Below are positions 23,639 through 32,412 of a stretch of 45,271 bases of DNA, one piece after another (within the stretch, counting starts at the first letter, position 1; every line of letters begins with the position of its first letter). Origin of the DNA: Lachnospiraceae bacterium UBA7050 (GTDB lineage: Bacteria > Bacillota > Clostridia > Lachnospirales > Lachnospiraceae); NCBI GenBank assembly GCA_002493905.1, contig DLAJ01000025.1, positions 36,122 through 81,392 of the forward strand. Reading direction: 5' to 3'. Below the pieces are notes generated by a model that was given only the letters and a program-made list of their open reading frames with translations, was not told the origin of the DNA and ran no database searches. The position numbers were made by a program, and so were the translations under genes.

Positions 23639-24172
23639 ATGATTGAAAACAGAAATGTAAATATCATAACCAATGCAGACGGTAAAAAGCTCGTCTTAAT
23701 CAACGATATTCGTTTCAAAGGGAAACGTCAGATTAACTGGGATGAAATAAGACAATATCTCAAAGGATATATTGGGGACTCTTACAAAATTCAGGAAAAT
23801 GCGGAGCATATCAATATTGGGAATGAACTTCCCGAAGAATACACGGAATCAGAAAGTCGCAAAAGTCTTATGGGTGCGAATGCAAAAGCAAAGGCAAATG
23901 CCGCTACTGCGATACCGGAGCTAATACAAACAGCATCCAATCGGGCTTTTGAAAGGAATCACAAAGAAAAACACAGTAAAAATGCAAAATACGGCTGGTA
24001 TAGATATGATGTCCATTTTGCCCTGCCTGTCTATAATGAGAATATGCTTGTCAGATACAACATCTTCCATGCCCAGCTTCTGATTAATCATGCCGAGAAT
24101 GGCAGGAAATATCTATATGATATTGTGGGAATAAAAAAAGAAACGAGCAGGCCGCAACAAAACGTACGGTAA
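23639..24172 (+). CDS. phage/plasmid-type protein with a BECR-nuclease-like end
   Basis: The protein is 177 residues, with AAAGGAG ten bases before the ATG. The N-terminal part (KLVLINDIRFKGKR, YLKGYIGDSYKI) is followed by an Ala/Lys-rich stretch (79-90) and a C-terminal domain. That domain contains WYRYDVHFALPVYNE, RYNIFHAQLLINHAENG and KYLYDIVGIKKETS. This end resembles the barnase/EndoU/colicin/RelE-like (BECR) domains found in phage and conjugative-element polyvalent proteins. Catalytic identity is not shown. The gene stands alone and is more AT-rich than its neighbours, so it may be imported or a fragment of a larger mobile-element protein. Confidence 0.6.
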   Translation: MIENRNVNIITNADGKKLVLINDIRFKGKRQINWDEIRQYLKGYIGDSYKIQENAEHINIGNELPEEYTESESRKSLMGANAKAKANAATAIPELIQTASNRAFERNHKEKHSKNAKYGWYRYDVHFALPVYNENMLVRYNIFHAQLLINHAENGRKYLYDIVGIKKETSRPQQNVR

Positions 24173-24411
24173 AAACCCATTTCTTATTATTGATAATAAA
24201 TTCTTTCTTGTATCCTGTCAATCCCCAATTTTGATTTATTGCAAGATTCTCGTTTATATGTTTAAGTTTTTAATACGATGGTAGAACTTTGTTTCCCGCA
24301 CACCCGCTCCATAGCAGGATTCACAGCCATATCAGACTTTTATATCTGTATCATTTTCATAATCCTCCATTTTTCTTTTTTATCTTATAAACTACAGTAC
24401 AAATTCATTTG

Positions 24412-25764
24412 TTACTGTGCTCTCGTCAAATTGTTTAGCCACAAATATCTTTTGTACCTGTGTGGAATAAATGGCGTTTTTACGATTTCATCTAAACACA
24501 TGACAAAATAGACGATGATCACAGGCCATTGAAATACAAAGCATCCTAAAAGCGATAAAGGGATTGCAAAACACCATGTGGCAAAAAATACGCTTACGGC
24601 ATCATATCTGCTGTCGCCGCCTGCCGGAAATACCCCACAGGTGATAATTGTGTTAAAAGCAAAAGCAAACATATATAATGCGCTGAATACCAGCATCTGC
24701 ACGAGATATGCTTTCGCCTGCGGTTCAAGGACATAGAAAACGTATACTAACGGACCGACAATGCAGACTAACCCGACATTGACCATCCCGCACCAAAAGG
24801 CAGCCTTAAAACATTGCCTTCCGCATTCTTTTGCTTTGTCCAACAGGTTTGCACCGAGAAGCTGGCCGATTATGATACCGGCCCCGCCGGAAATCCCCTG
24901 CGTCAGGCACTGGATCAGCTGCTGTGCCACAGAGATGACCGAATAGGCAGCCATAGCATCTGTCCCAAGATGTCCAAGCGTAAAAGAGTGAACCGTCATG
25001 CTCAGTCCCCATGAAAGACTGCTTGCCAGCATCCCCGGAATAACTCTCCATGCGTCCCTTTCATTATCCGCAGAGAAAAAGAACAGGCTTTTTCTGTCAA
25101 GACGCACTTCCCGCTTTTTTGAAGACCAGATCAGGCACCAGACCAGTGCGATCATTTCTACAGCAATCGTTGAACAGGCAGAACCGTTGGCCCCCAGTGC
25201 CGGAACAGGTCCTATTCCATAAATCAGGAAAAAATCTACTGCCATATCAACTGCAACGGTTACCGCCGAGATACATACGCTCATTTTGGCATGTCCGGAT
25301 ATTTTCATCATCATCAGAAAGCATTGCGATATTCCCATAAACAAATAGGAAAAACTGACGATCCGCAAATATTTTGCCCCAATCCGTATGAGTTCGGATT
25401 CCGGTGTAAAAATAGACATAAGTTTATCCGGGATCAAAAACGCAAGAAGAAAAAACAGGAAGGAAACCACAGTGGTATACCGCACTGCCAGACCCAGAAA
25501 ACGTTTTGCGTCAGAATAATCCTTTTTCCCCCAATACTGGGCAATCAAAACGCCAACCGCCGCTATCACCGCTCCGTTAAGCAGGGACATCACAAAAGAA
25601 ATCTGGTTTGCAAGAGAAACCGCAGCAATCGCATCCTGTGTGAGCCTTCCGAGCATCAACGCGTCCGATGCGCCAACCAGTGCATTAAGAAGATTTTGTA
25701 ATGCAAGCGGAACCGCAATCGCGAAAAGCTCTTTACTAAATCTTTTTCTCTCGTCTGGTTTCAT
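24412..25764 (-). CDS. MATE family efflux transporter
   Basis: The protein is 450 residues with about twelve membrane helices. It opens with RKRFSKELFAIAVPLALQN and has MLGRLTQDAIAAVSLANQI, YGIGPVPALGANGSACSTI and TQGISGGAGIIIGQLLGAN, all typical of the MATE/NorM-DinF fold. It would export cationic drugs or metabolites using a Na+ or H+ gradient; the substrate is unknown. The start at 25764 has GGAGG seven bases upstream, and a 38-codon upstream extension runs through a perfect hairpin and is not used. It lies after purA on the same strand but behind that hairpin. Confidence 0.92.
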   Translation of the reverse strand: MKPDERKRFSKELFAIAVPLALQNLLNALVGASDALMLGRLTQDAIAAVSLANQISFVMSLLNGAVIAAVGVLIAQYWGKKDYSDAKRFLGLAVRYTTVVSFLFFLLAFLIPDKLMSIFTPESELIRIGAKYLRIVSFSYLFMGISQCFLMMMKISGHAKMSVCISAVTVAVDMAVDFFLIYGIGPVPALGANGSACSTIAVEMIALVWCLIWSSKKREVRLDRKSLFFFSADNERDAWRVIPGMLASSLSWGLSMTVHSFTLGHLGTDAMAAYSVISVAQQLIQCLTQGISGGAGIIIGQLLGANLLDKAKECGRQCFKAAFWCGMVNVGLVCIVGPLVYVFYVLEPQAKAYLVQMLVFSALYMFAFAFNTIITCGVFPAGGDSRYDAVSVFFATWCFAIPLSLLGCFVFQWPVIIVYFVMCLDEIVKTPFIPHRYKRYLWLNNLTRAQ

Positions 25765-25831
25765 CGAATTTCCTCCAAAGATACATCTACCTTTTACAGC
25801 CTTTAGAATCAACCTGCGGGCTGCCGTCACA

Positions 25832-25865
25832 GTAAAAGGAACATTCCTGAGAATGTTCCTTTTAC
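25832..25865 (-). terminator. perfect 15-bp hairpin after purA
   Basis: GTAAAAGGAACATTC (25832-25846) and GAATGTTCCTTTTAC (25851-25865) are exact arms around a 4-base loop. It lies 61 bases after the purA stop. The T-run is inside the stem, which suits termination on either strand. Confidence 0.65.
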
Positions 25866-25925
25866 GCTGATCGATCACATGGAGGCTGCTTTTTACAGTC
25901 TCCTATTTGATTTTCTATTCTTTTC

Positions 25926-27215
25926 TTACTTTCCGGCGGACGTGCGGTAAATAATATCGCCTCTGCCGGGTCCGTTTGATACCATCGTAATCGGAAAGCC
26001 GATCTGTTTTTCGATAAATTCAATATAGGCGCGGCAGTTCTCGGGGAGGTCCTCATAGTTCTTAATTCCGCGGATATCGCATTTCCAGCCCGGAAGCTTC
26101 TCATAGACGGGCTTTGCCTTTTCTAACTTATAGGTAACGGGAAACTCCGTCGTTACCTCACCGTCAATCTCATAGCCGACGCACACCGGAATCTCATCTA
26201 AGTAGCCAAGAACATCAAGAACCGTAAACGCCACATCAGTCGTACCCTGCAGACGGCAGCCGTACTTGGAAGCGACACAGTCAAACCATCCCATACGGCG
26301 CGGACGTCCGGTCGTGGCGCCGAACTCGCCGCCGTCACCGCCTCTTGTCCGAAGTTCATTGGCCTCATCCCCGAAAATCTCAGATACAAACGCACCTGCC
26401 CCGACCGCAGACGAATATGCCTTGCAGACCGTTACGATCTGTTTGATCTCATAGGGCGGGATTCCTGCACCGATCGCGCCGAACGCCGCTAATGTGGACG
26501 AGGAGGTCACCATCGGGTAAATCCCGTGATCCGGGTCCTTTAACGTTCCGAGCTGTCCTTCCAATAAGATCGTCTTGCCGTCCTTCATCGCCTGATCTAA
26601 ATAAGCGGACACGTTGCAGACATAGGGTTCCACCATTTCACGGTAAGAATGGAGCGTTGTAAGCAGTTCCTCCTGTGAAATAGGCGGCTTATGATACAAA
26701 TGCTCAAAGAGCACATTTTTCAATTCGCAGATACGCGCCGTCTTTTCTTTTAACAGCTCCTCGTCAAACAGCTCGCTGACCTGAAAACCGATCTTCGCGT
26801 ATTTATCGGAATAAAAAGGCGCAATTCCCGATTTGGTGGAGCCGAAGCTCTTTCCCCCCAGTCGTTCTTCCTCATACTGGTCAAGCAGAATATGATACGG
26901 CATGACCATCTGCGCTCTGTCCGAGACAAGCAGCTTCGGCATTGGAACGTTTCTGTCCGTGATCGACTTGATCTCCTCGAAAAGAAGCGGAATATTTAAC
27001 GCCACGCCGTTTCCGATAATACTGGTCGTGTGATTATAAAAAACACCGGACGGCAGAGTATGCAGCGCAAATTTGCCATAATTGTTAATGATGGTATGCC
27101 CCGCGTTGGCGCCTCCCTGAAAACGTATGACAATATCCGCCTGCTCCGCAAGCATATCCGTAATCTTTCCTTTTCCCTCGTCACCCCAATTTGCTCCGAC
27201 TACCGCTTTTACCAT
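25926..27215 (-). CDS. purA: adenylosuccinate synthase
   Basis: The protein is 429 residues, the usual length. It joins aspartate to IMP with GTP, the first step from IMP to AMP. The P-loop-like GANWGDEGKGKI opens the protein with its catalytic Asp. NAGHTI, TTGRPRRMGWFD and the GYEIDG region follow, together with RGGDGGEFGATTGRP. GGAAGG lies nine bases before the ATG. It is the last pur gene of the purC-F-B-A run, 92 bases after purB. Confidence 0.97.
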   Translation of the reverse strand: MVKAVVGANWGDEGKGKITDMLAEQADIVIRFQGGANAGHTIINNYGKFALHTLPSGVFYNHTTSIIGNGVALNIPLLFEEIKSITDRNVPMPKLLVSDRAQMVMPYHILLDQYEEERLGGKSFGSTKSGIAPFYSDKYAKIGFQVSELFDEELLKEKTARICELKNVLFEHLYHKPPISQEELLTTLHSYREMVEPYVCNVSAYLDQAMKDGKTILLEGQLGTLKDPDHGIYPMVTSSSTLAAFGAIGAGIPPYEIKQIVTVCKAYSSAVGAGAFVSEIFGDEANELRTRGGDGGEFGATTGRPRRMGWFDCVASKYGCRLQGTTDVAFTVLDVLGYLDEIPVCVGYEIDGEVTTEFPVTYKLEKAKPVYEKLPGWKCDIRGIKNYEDLPENCRAYIEFIEKQIGFPITMVSNGPGRGDIIYRTSAGK

Positions 27216-27307
27216 AAAAGAATACCTTCCTTTTCCCGCTTTTTTGCACGTGATATACCGCGCCCAGATACGCTCCCGTATCCGATTTCCGCATATTTCA
27301 TCATGCG

Positions 27308-28747
27308 CTATACATTGATCTCCGCTTTTACGCCGAGCAGCTCCTTGTTTTTCGTTAATATCGGTTCCACAACATTCTGTAAGAACGCATCAACCTGTAC
27401 CGAAGCACGCCCCGTATAACGCGACGGCTCCATCGCTTCTTTCAGTTCATCAATCGAAAGTCCGAAAGAAGAATCCGCCGCAATCAGTTCAAGCAGAGGA
27501 TTGTCAAGCCCTTCCTCTTTAACGGCTTTACCCGCCTCCATCGAAAGCTGTCTGATCTTCTCGTGCAGCTCCTGCCGGTCACCGCCCGCCTTGACCGCAT
27601 CCATCATGATGTTTTCCGTCGCCATAAACGGAAGCTCGCTCATCAGCCTCTTCCATATGACTTTTTCATGTACGACCAGACCGTCCACAACATTTAAGCA
27701 TAAGTCAAGCACGCCGTCAATCGCCAAAAAACCTTCCGGTATCGAAAGCCGCTTATTTGCCGAATCATCAAGCGTCCGCTCAAACCATTGGGTCGCCGAA
27801 GTAACTGCCGGATTCATGGCGTCGCATATCACATAACGGGAAAGCGACGCAATACGCTCACTGCGCATCGGATTGCGTTTATATGCCATCGCTGAGGAAC
27901 CGATCTGATTTTTTTCGAATGGTTCCTCCACCTCTTTTAAGTGCTGAAGCAGCCGGATATCATTGCTCATCTTATGCGCGCTTGCTGCAATCCCAGCCAC
28001 TATGTTCATGACGCGCGTATCGACCTTGCGGGAATAAGTCTGACCCGATACCGGATAGCATTCCTCAAACCCCATCTTCTTCGCGATCATCGGGTCGATG
28101 CGGTCTATCCGCTCCTGATCGCCGTCAAACAGTTCCAAAAAGCTTGCCTGTGTTCCGGTCGTCCCCTTGGAACCGAGCAGCTTCATTGTGGAGAGCACAT
28201 AGTCCAGGTCCTCCAAATCCATACAGAATTCCTGCATCCAGAGCGTTGCCCGCTTTCCCACAGTCGTCGGCTGAGCCGGCTGAAAATGTGTAAATGCCAG
28301 CGTCGGCAGTTCCTTATATTTCCGTGCAAATTCCGCAAGAAGCGCAATGACATTTACAAGCTTTTTCTTTACAAGTTTCAGTGCCTCAGTCATGACAATA
28401 ATATCCGTATTGTCCCCGACATAGCAGCTCGTCGCACCAAGATGAATGATGCCTTTTGCTTTAGGGCACTGCACACCGTACGCATAAACATGGCTCATCA
28501 CGTCATGCCGCACTTCTTTTTCACGCGCCTTCGCCACATCATAATTAATATCGTCCTGATGACTTTTCAGCTCGTCGATCTGCTCCTCGGTAATCGCAAG
28601 CCCGAGTTCTTTTTCCGTCTCTGCAAGCGCGATCCACAGCTTCCGCCATGTACGGAATTTCATGTCGGGCGAAAAAATGTACTGCATCTCTCTGCTTGCA
28701 TACCGCTCCGAAAGCGGGCTCACATATCTGTCTGTATTTGTGCTCAT
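27308..28747 (-). CDS. purB: adenylosuccinate lyase
   Basis: The protein is 479 residues. It splits SAICAR to AICAR and adenylosuccinate to AMP, both releasing fumarate. The fumarase/aspartase-family signature SSAMAYKRNPMRSE is present. HLGATSCYVGDNTD and TTGTQASFLELF are the other conserved blocks that build the shared active site of the tetramer. GAGGGAG lies six bases before the ATG. It sits between purF and purA on the same strand. Confidence 0.97.
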   Translation of the reverse strand: MSTNTDRYVSPLSERYASREMQYIFSPDMKFRTWRKLWIALAETEKELGLAITEEQIDELKSHQDDINYDVAKAREKEVRHDVMSHVYAYGVQCPKAKGIIHLGATSCYVGDNTDIIVMTEALKLVKKKLVNVIALLAEFARKYKELPTLAFTHFQPAQPTTVGKRATLWMQEFCMDLEDLDYVLSTMKLLGSKGTTGTQASFLELFDGDQERIDRIDPMIAKKMGFEECYPVSGQTYSRKVDTRVMNIVAGIAASAHKMSNDIRLLQHLKEVEEPFEKNQIGSSAMAYKRNPMRSERIASLSRYVICDAMNPAVTSATQWFERTLDDSANKRLSIPEGFLAIDGVLDLCLNVVDGLVVHEKVIWKRLMSELPFMATENIMMDAVKAGGDRQELHEKIRQLSMEAGKAVKEEGLDNPLLELIAADSSFGLSIDELKEAMEPSRYTGRASVQVDAFLQNVVEPILTKNKELLGVKAEINV

Positions 28748-28781
28748 GCGGTTCTCCCTCTATTCTTAATCCTCGATCCCA

Positions 28782-28838
28782 GAAGAAATGCCAGCGGCAT
28801 TTCTTCGAAAGACTTACGCGCAAGCGGAAGTCTTTTTT
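28782..28838 (-). repeat. two hairpins between purF and purB
   Basis: GAAGAAATGCC (28782-28792) pairs with GGCATTTCTTC (28796-28806). AAAGACTT (28808-28815) pairs with AAGTCTTT (28828-28835), with an inner CGC-GCAA-GCG tetraloop stem. The second has a T-run only on the plus strand, where no gene needs it. On the pur transcript these hairpins would stand between two cistrons, as processing or stability elements do. Confidence 0.7.
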
Positions 28839-30285
28839 ATTCCTCAAACTCTCCTCTGATATCCTCGTCGGGCGGCGTCATCGGATAATGCCCCGTAAAG
28901 CATCCCTTGCAGATGCCAAGTCCGTCCACCATTTCGCTTAAGCGCTCTTCCTTTAAGTAAGCAAGCGTATCCGCGCCGATCATACGGCGGATATCCTCAA
29001 CCGAACGGTTGTAGGCAATGAGCTGGTCTCTTGCCGGAATGTCGGTTCCAAAATAGCAGGGCCATAAAAACGGCGGCGCACTGACACGCATATGCACTTC
29101 TTTCGCACCTGCCTCACGCAGCATGTGGACGATCCGGTCCGACGTCGTGCCGCGCACGATCGAATCGTCGATCATAATGACGCGCTTCCCTTCAACCGCT
29201 TCGCGCAGTGCCGTCAGCTTCACCTGCACGCTGTTCTCCCTGTTTTTCTGCTTTGGTTTAATGAATGTTCTTCCCACATAGCTGTTCTTGACAAACGCCT
29301 GCCCATAGGGGATGCCCGACTGCATCGAATATCCGAGCGCCGCGCAGTTTCCGGATTCCGGCACGCCGACAACAACGTCTGCGTCCACCGGCGAATCGAT
29401 CGCGAGAAACCTGCCCGCCATAATGCGCGAATGATACACGCTCATGCCGTCAATATAGCTGTCCGGTCTTGCAAAATAAATATATTCAAAGACACATCTC
29501 GCATGCTTTTCTTTTTCAATACAGTGGGAGGTATCCGACTGTATCCCGTATTCGGGGCTGATCGTGACAATCTCCCCCGGAAGCACATCCCGCACAAATT
29601 CCGCGCCGACCGTATCAAGCGCACAGGATTCGGACGCTAATATATACGCGTTGTCGCGCCTGCCGATGCAGAGCGGCCGGAAACCAAACGGGTCACGCGC
29701 GCCGATCAGCTTGCGCGGAGACATGACGATCAGGGAATACGCACCCTTGATCTTGTCCATTGCGCGTCCCACGCCCTCCTCGACCGTCTTACTCTTTAAG
29801 CGCTCACGCGCGATATGATAGGCGATGACCTCTGAATCAATCGTAGTCTGGAAGATCGCTCCCGTATACTCAAGCTCCCTGCGGAGCTCCGGCGCGTTGA
29901 TCAGGTTCCCGTTATGCGCAAGCCCCAAAGTACCTTTGACATAATTCAGCACGAGCGGCTGCGCGTTCTCGCGCGTACTGCTGCCCGCAGTTGAATAGCG
30001 CACATGTCCCACACCGATATCTCCCTTTAACTTCTCCAGGATTTCCGGCGTAAACGCCTCGTTGAGAAGTCCCATATCCTTTGCGGAAATAACCTTTCCT
30101 TTCGGTCCTTTTGTATCGCTGACAGCAATACCGCAGCTCTCCTGCCCTCTGTGCTGAAGCGCAAACAATCCATAATAGATCGTGGAAGCGACGTCGCCCC
30201 CGTCAAAATCATAAACGCCGAATACGCCGCATTCCTCATGCAGCACATCGTCCGGCTCCGTACAAATATTCAACTTATCCGTCAT
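28837..30285 (-). CDS. purF: amidophosphoribosyltransferase
   Basis: The protein is 482 residues and catalyses the first step of purine synthesis (PRPP plus glutamine to phosphoribosylamine). Residues 1-18 are a propeptide: Cys19 of EECGVFG is the N-terminal nucleophile freed by cleavage. GHVRYSTAG belongs to the glutaminase half; VIMIDDSIVRGTTS is the PRPP-binding motif. GICKGCFTGHYP near the end carries cysteines that fit the 4Fe-4S cluster of Bacillus-type PurF. The start at 30285 has GAGG six bases upstream and matches the propeptide length; a 103-codon open extension is not used. Confidence 0.97.
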   Translation of the reverse strand: MTDKLNICTEPDDVLHEECGVFGVYDFDGGDVASTIYYGLFALQHRGQESCGIAVSDTKGPKGKVISAKDMGLLNEAFTPEILEKLKGDIGVGHVRYSTAGSSTRENAQPLVLNYVKGTLGLAHNGNLINAPELRRELEYTGAIFQTTIDSEVIAYHIARERLKSKTVEEGVGRAMDKIKGAYSLIVMSPRKLIGARDPFGFRPLCIGRRDNAYILASESCALDTVGAEFVRDVLPGEIVTISPEYGIQSDTSHCIEKEKHARCVFEYIYFARPDSYIDGMSVYHSRIMAGRFLAIDSPVDADVVVGVPESGNCAALGYSMQSGIPYGQAFVKNSYVGRTFIKPKQKNRENSVQVKLTALREAVEGKRVIMIDDSIVRGTTSDRIVHMLREAGAKEVHMRVSAPPFLWPCYFGTDIPARDQLIAYNRSVEDIRRMIGADTLAYLKEERLSEMVDGLGICKGCFTGHYPMTPPDEDIRGEFEE

Positions 30286-30336
30286 GTCCAACCTCAAGCC
30301 CGCCGTTTTCACGGCATATAACATGTATCCTGCTGA

Positions 30337-30382
30337 TGCCGCGCATTTGAAAGAGCATCCTTCTTTGTCCCAATGCGCGGCA
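30337..30382 (-). repeat. hairpin between purC and purF
   Basis: TGCCGCGCATT (30337-30347) and AATGCGCGGCA (30372-30382) are perfect 11-base arms with a 24-base loop. It lies in the 124-base spacer and lacks a T-run, so it is more likely a stability element than a full terminator. Confidence 0.6.
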
Positions 30383-30409
30383 ATGACCTCTTCTTTTTTC
30401 CTGCGCGCT

Positions 30410-31114
30410 TTACAGTCCAAGACGCTTAAACACTTCGTTGTAGGCTTCCTCGACATTTCCGAGGTCCCTGCGGAAGCGGTCTTTGTCAAGCTTCTCATTC
30501 GTGTGGACATCCCACAGCCGGCAGGTATCCGGGCTTGTCTCATCCGCAAGGATAATCTGTCCGTGATAGCGTCCGAACTCAATCTTAAAGTCAATCAGTC
30601 TGATGTCCGCGCCAAGGAAGTATTTCTTCAACACATCATTTACCTTAAACGCATACTTCTTGATCGTGTCAAGCTCCTCCCATGTCGCCAGCCCCAGCGC
30701 AACCGCAAAATAGCTGTTGATCAGCGGATCGCCGAGCTCGTCGTTCTTATAAGAAAATTCAATCGTCGGCTCCTTGAACGGCGTTCCCTCCGGCACACCG
30801 AGCCGTTTGGAAAAGCTTCCGGCAGCCACGTTGCGGATGATCACCTCAAGCGGCACGATCTCTACTTTTTTGACAGCGGTCTCACGCTCGCTCAATTCCT
30901 CGATAAAATGAGTAGGCACGCCCTCTTTTTCCAAGAGCTGAAACACATGATTCGTCATTCTGTTATTGATAACTCCCTTGCCGACGATCGTTCCTTTTTT
31001 CTCGCCGTTAAACGCCGTCGCATCATCCTTATAGTCAACGATGAGCACGTCGGGGTCATCCGTCTGAAATACTTTTTTTGCCTTTCCTTCATAGAGCTGA
31101 TCCAATTTTTTCAT
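30410..31114 (-). CDS. purC: phosphoribosylaminoimidazole-succinocarboxamide synthase
   Basis: The protein is 234 residues, the usual length. It joins aspartate to CAIR using ATP, giving SAICAR, the substrate of PurB two genes downstream. The opening QLYEGKAKKVFQTDDPDVL and the block VPLEVIIRNVAAGSFSKRLG are characteristic. LIDFKIEFGR and LADETSPDTCRLW follow. The start at 31114 has GAGGG upstream and sits 55 bases from a consensus promoter; a 56-codon open extension is not used. Confidence 0.97.
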   Translation of the reverse strand: MKKLDQLYEGKAKKVFQTDDPDVLIVDYKDDATAFNGEKKGTIVGKGVINNRMTNHVFQLLEKEGVPTHFIEELSERETAVKKVEIVPLEVIIRNVAAGSFSKRLGVPEGTPFKEPTIEFSYKNDELGDPLINSYFAVALGLATWEELDTIKKYAFKVNDVLKKYFLGADIRLIDFKIEFGRYHGQIILADETSPDTCRLWDVHTNEKLDKDRFRRDLGNVEEAYNEVFKRLGL

Positions 31115-31168
31115 TGTCCGTCCCTCTCCTTTTTTCGTTCTTTGCAGAGCATATCCCTTACCGCAAAA

Positions 31169-31197
31169 ATTATATCGCACAACCGCTAAATCCGCAA
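31169..31197 (-). promoter_or_regulatory. purC: promoter of the pur operon
   Basis: TTGCGG (31192-31197), 17 bases, TATAAT (31169-31174) on the minus strand. The roughly 50-nt leader holds no purine riboswitch, so control may come from a repressor not seen here. Confidence 0.78.
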
Positions 31198-31242
31198 GGC
31201 TAGATTTTATCCGCCATTTGAAAATAAAAAGCCTGCTGGACT

Positions 31243-32412
31243 TTAGCTGCCAGTCGAAAAACCGCTTTGCATCTGCAGCCATCTTTTTGCATAGGCAAAT
31301 GCGTCCTGGGCGGCTTGAACTTCTTTCCCGGAAAGCTTCAGTTCCCCCGCCTTTTCAAAATACAGGCTCCTGCTTTTTTCCTTTACGTCCAGATGCAGGC
31401 CGCCGATATTCCTTAAGTCCCTCCAGTAGTAAATGGCGGCGGGCCGCTGCACATCGACAAGAAAATGCCGCGTGACGACATATTCCTCATTTTTGCTGAC
31501 CGGGTCCGAAGCAAAATACTCGCGGCAGAACAGTTCTTTCAGCCGTCCGGCATCCCCCCACTCCCTGAATCTGCCAAGCGCCTTCCGAACCGGCGCAGAG
31601 GCAATCGTAATAACAAGTACCGCGCACATATACAGAAACAGCATCATCATGACAACATCTCCACGCTCCTCCGGCAGCGGCGGAGACATGACAAGCAGCG
31701 CGGTCAGAAATGCTAAAACTGCCCCCTCGAACAGCAGGACATTTCTTAAAATCGCATTCTGATAAAAATGATAATAACGGAATAAAAACGCGCCCGGCCG
31801 CTTGCCCTCATGCCATTTTAGGAACGTCAGTCTCACCGAATAGAGCCGCACGATCAGACCAACCGCCAGCAGCAATATCTTGCAGCTCAAAAAATAAACG
31901 GCATACAGATACCCCCAGAGCGCCCACCCGGACGGCTCTGAAAGCAGGCTTTTCCCGCTGAACACACAATACAGGAAAACGAAAATAACCGCCGCCGCAA
32001 ATACTGCGTCCGGAACACAGGAAAGCACCCAGCGGACCGTCTGCTTTTTTTCACGCTTTCTCTGCAGCAGGTAACAGATTCCCCACAGAACAATCCACAG
32101 GAATGCAAGAAGCACGAGATACGCCTGCAGCTTCTGGTTCTCAAGCGCGGTCCTGAACAGTGCGATCCGCTCCGTTCCCGGTCCCGGCACATGAAGCATG
32201 ATCGCAGCAAGCCCCGCTCCCGCCATGGAAACGCCGAACGGAATGACAAACATCCCCATTGTTTCCGCCTGCGACTTTCGCTTGATCAATTGATAAAAAT
32301 CATACATATACAGCGCGGCGTTCGCATATAAGATGATCATCACAAAAAAGTCCACTCCGACTGCAGAATCAGGATCAAAGTACAGTTTGAAAAATTCAGA
32401 CAGCACGCTCAA
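31243..32412 (-). CDS. seven-helix membrane protein, last gene of the DUF5717 operon
   Basis: The protein is 389 residues. Seven hydrophobic helices are visible at about 20-42, 52-74, 97-117, 132-152, 163-192, 220-243 and 253-273. A hydrophilic C-terminal domain of about 115 residues is probably cytosolic. No known transporter or enzyme motif is recognised. The start is TTG at 32412, overlapping the TGA of the gene before it (ATTGA), with GGAGGAG eight bases upstream. Translational coupling with the coiled-coil protein is therefore likely, and it may be the membrane core to which the other operon products attach. Confidence 0.72.
   Translation of the reverse strand: MSVLSEFFKLYFDPDSAVGVDFFVMIILYANAALYMYDFYQLIKRKSQAETMGMFVIPFGVSMAGAGLAAIMLHVPGPGTERIALFRTALENQKLQAYLVLLAFLWIVLWGICYLLQRKREKKQTVRWVLSCVPDAVFAAAVIFVFLYCVFSGKSLLSEPSGWALWGYLYAVYFLSCKILLLAVGLIVRLYSVRLTFLKWHEGKRPGAFLFRYYHFYQNAILRNVLLFEGAVLAFLTALLVMSPPLPEERGDVVMMMLFLYMCAVLVITIASAPVRKALGRFREWGDAGRLKELFCREYFASDPVSKNEEYVVTRHFLVDVQRPAAIYYWRDLRNIGGLHLDVKEKSRSLYFEKAGELKLSGKEVQAAQDAFAYAKRWLQMQSGFSTGS

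Noticed and set aside
24278..24511. Plus-strand 77-codon frame before the MATE stop
   Set aside because: It has no ribosome site, overlaps the 3' end of the MATE gene on the other strand, and has no known domain.
27941..28888. Plus-strand frame of 315 codons opposite purB
   Set aside because: It is antisense to a highly conserved enzyme gene, without a start signal or a recognisable domain.
30286..30594. 103-codon N-terminal extension of PurF
   Set aside because: It overlaps purC and would bury the propeptide whose cleavage frees the catalytic cysteine. The ATG at 30285 has a ribosome site.
31115..31168. Purine riboswitch before purC
   Set aside because: The leader is only about 50 nt and lacks the two-loop purine aptamer. 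No PurR-box pair could be recognised either.
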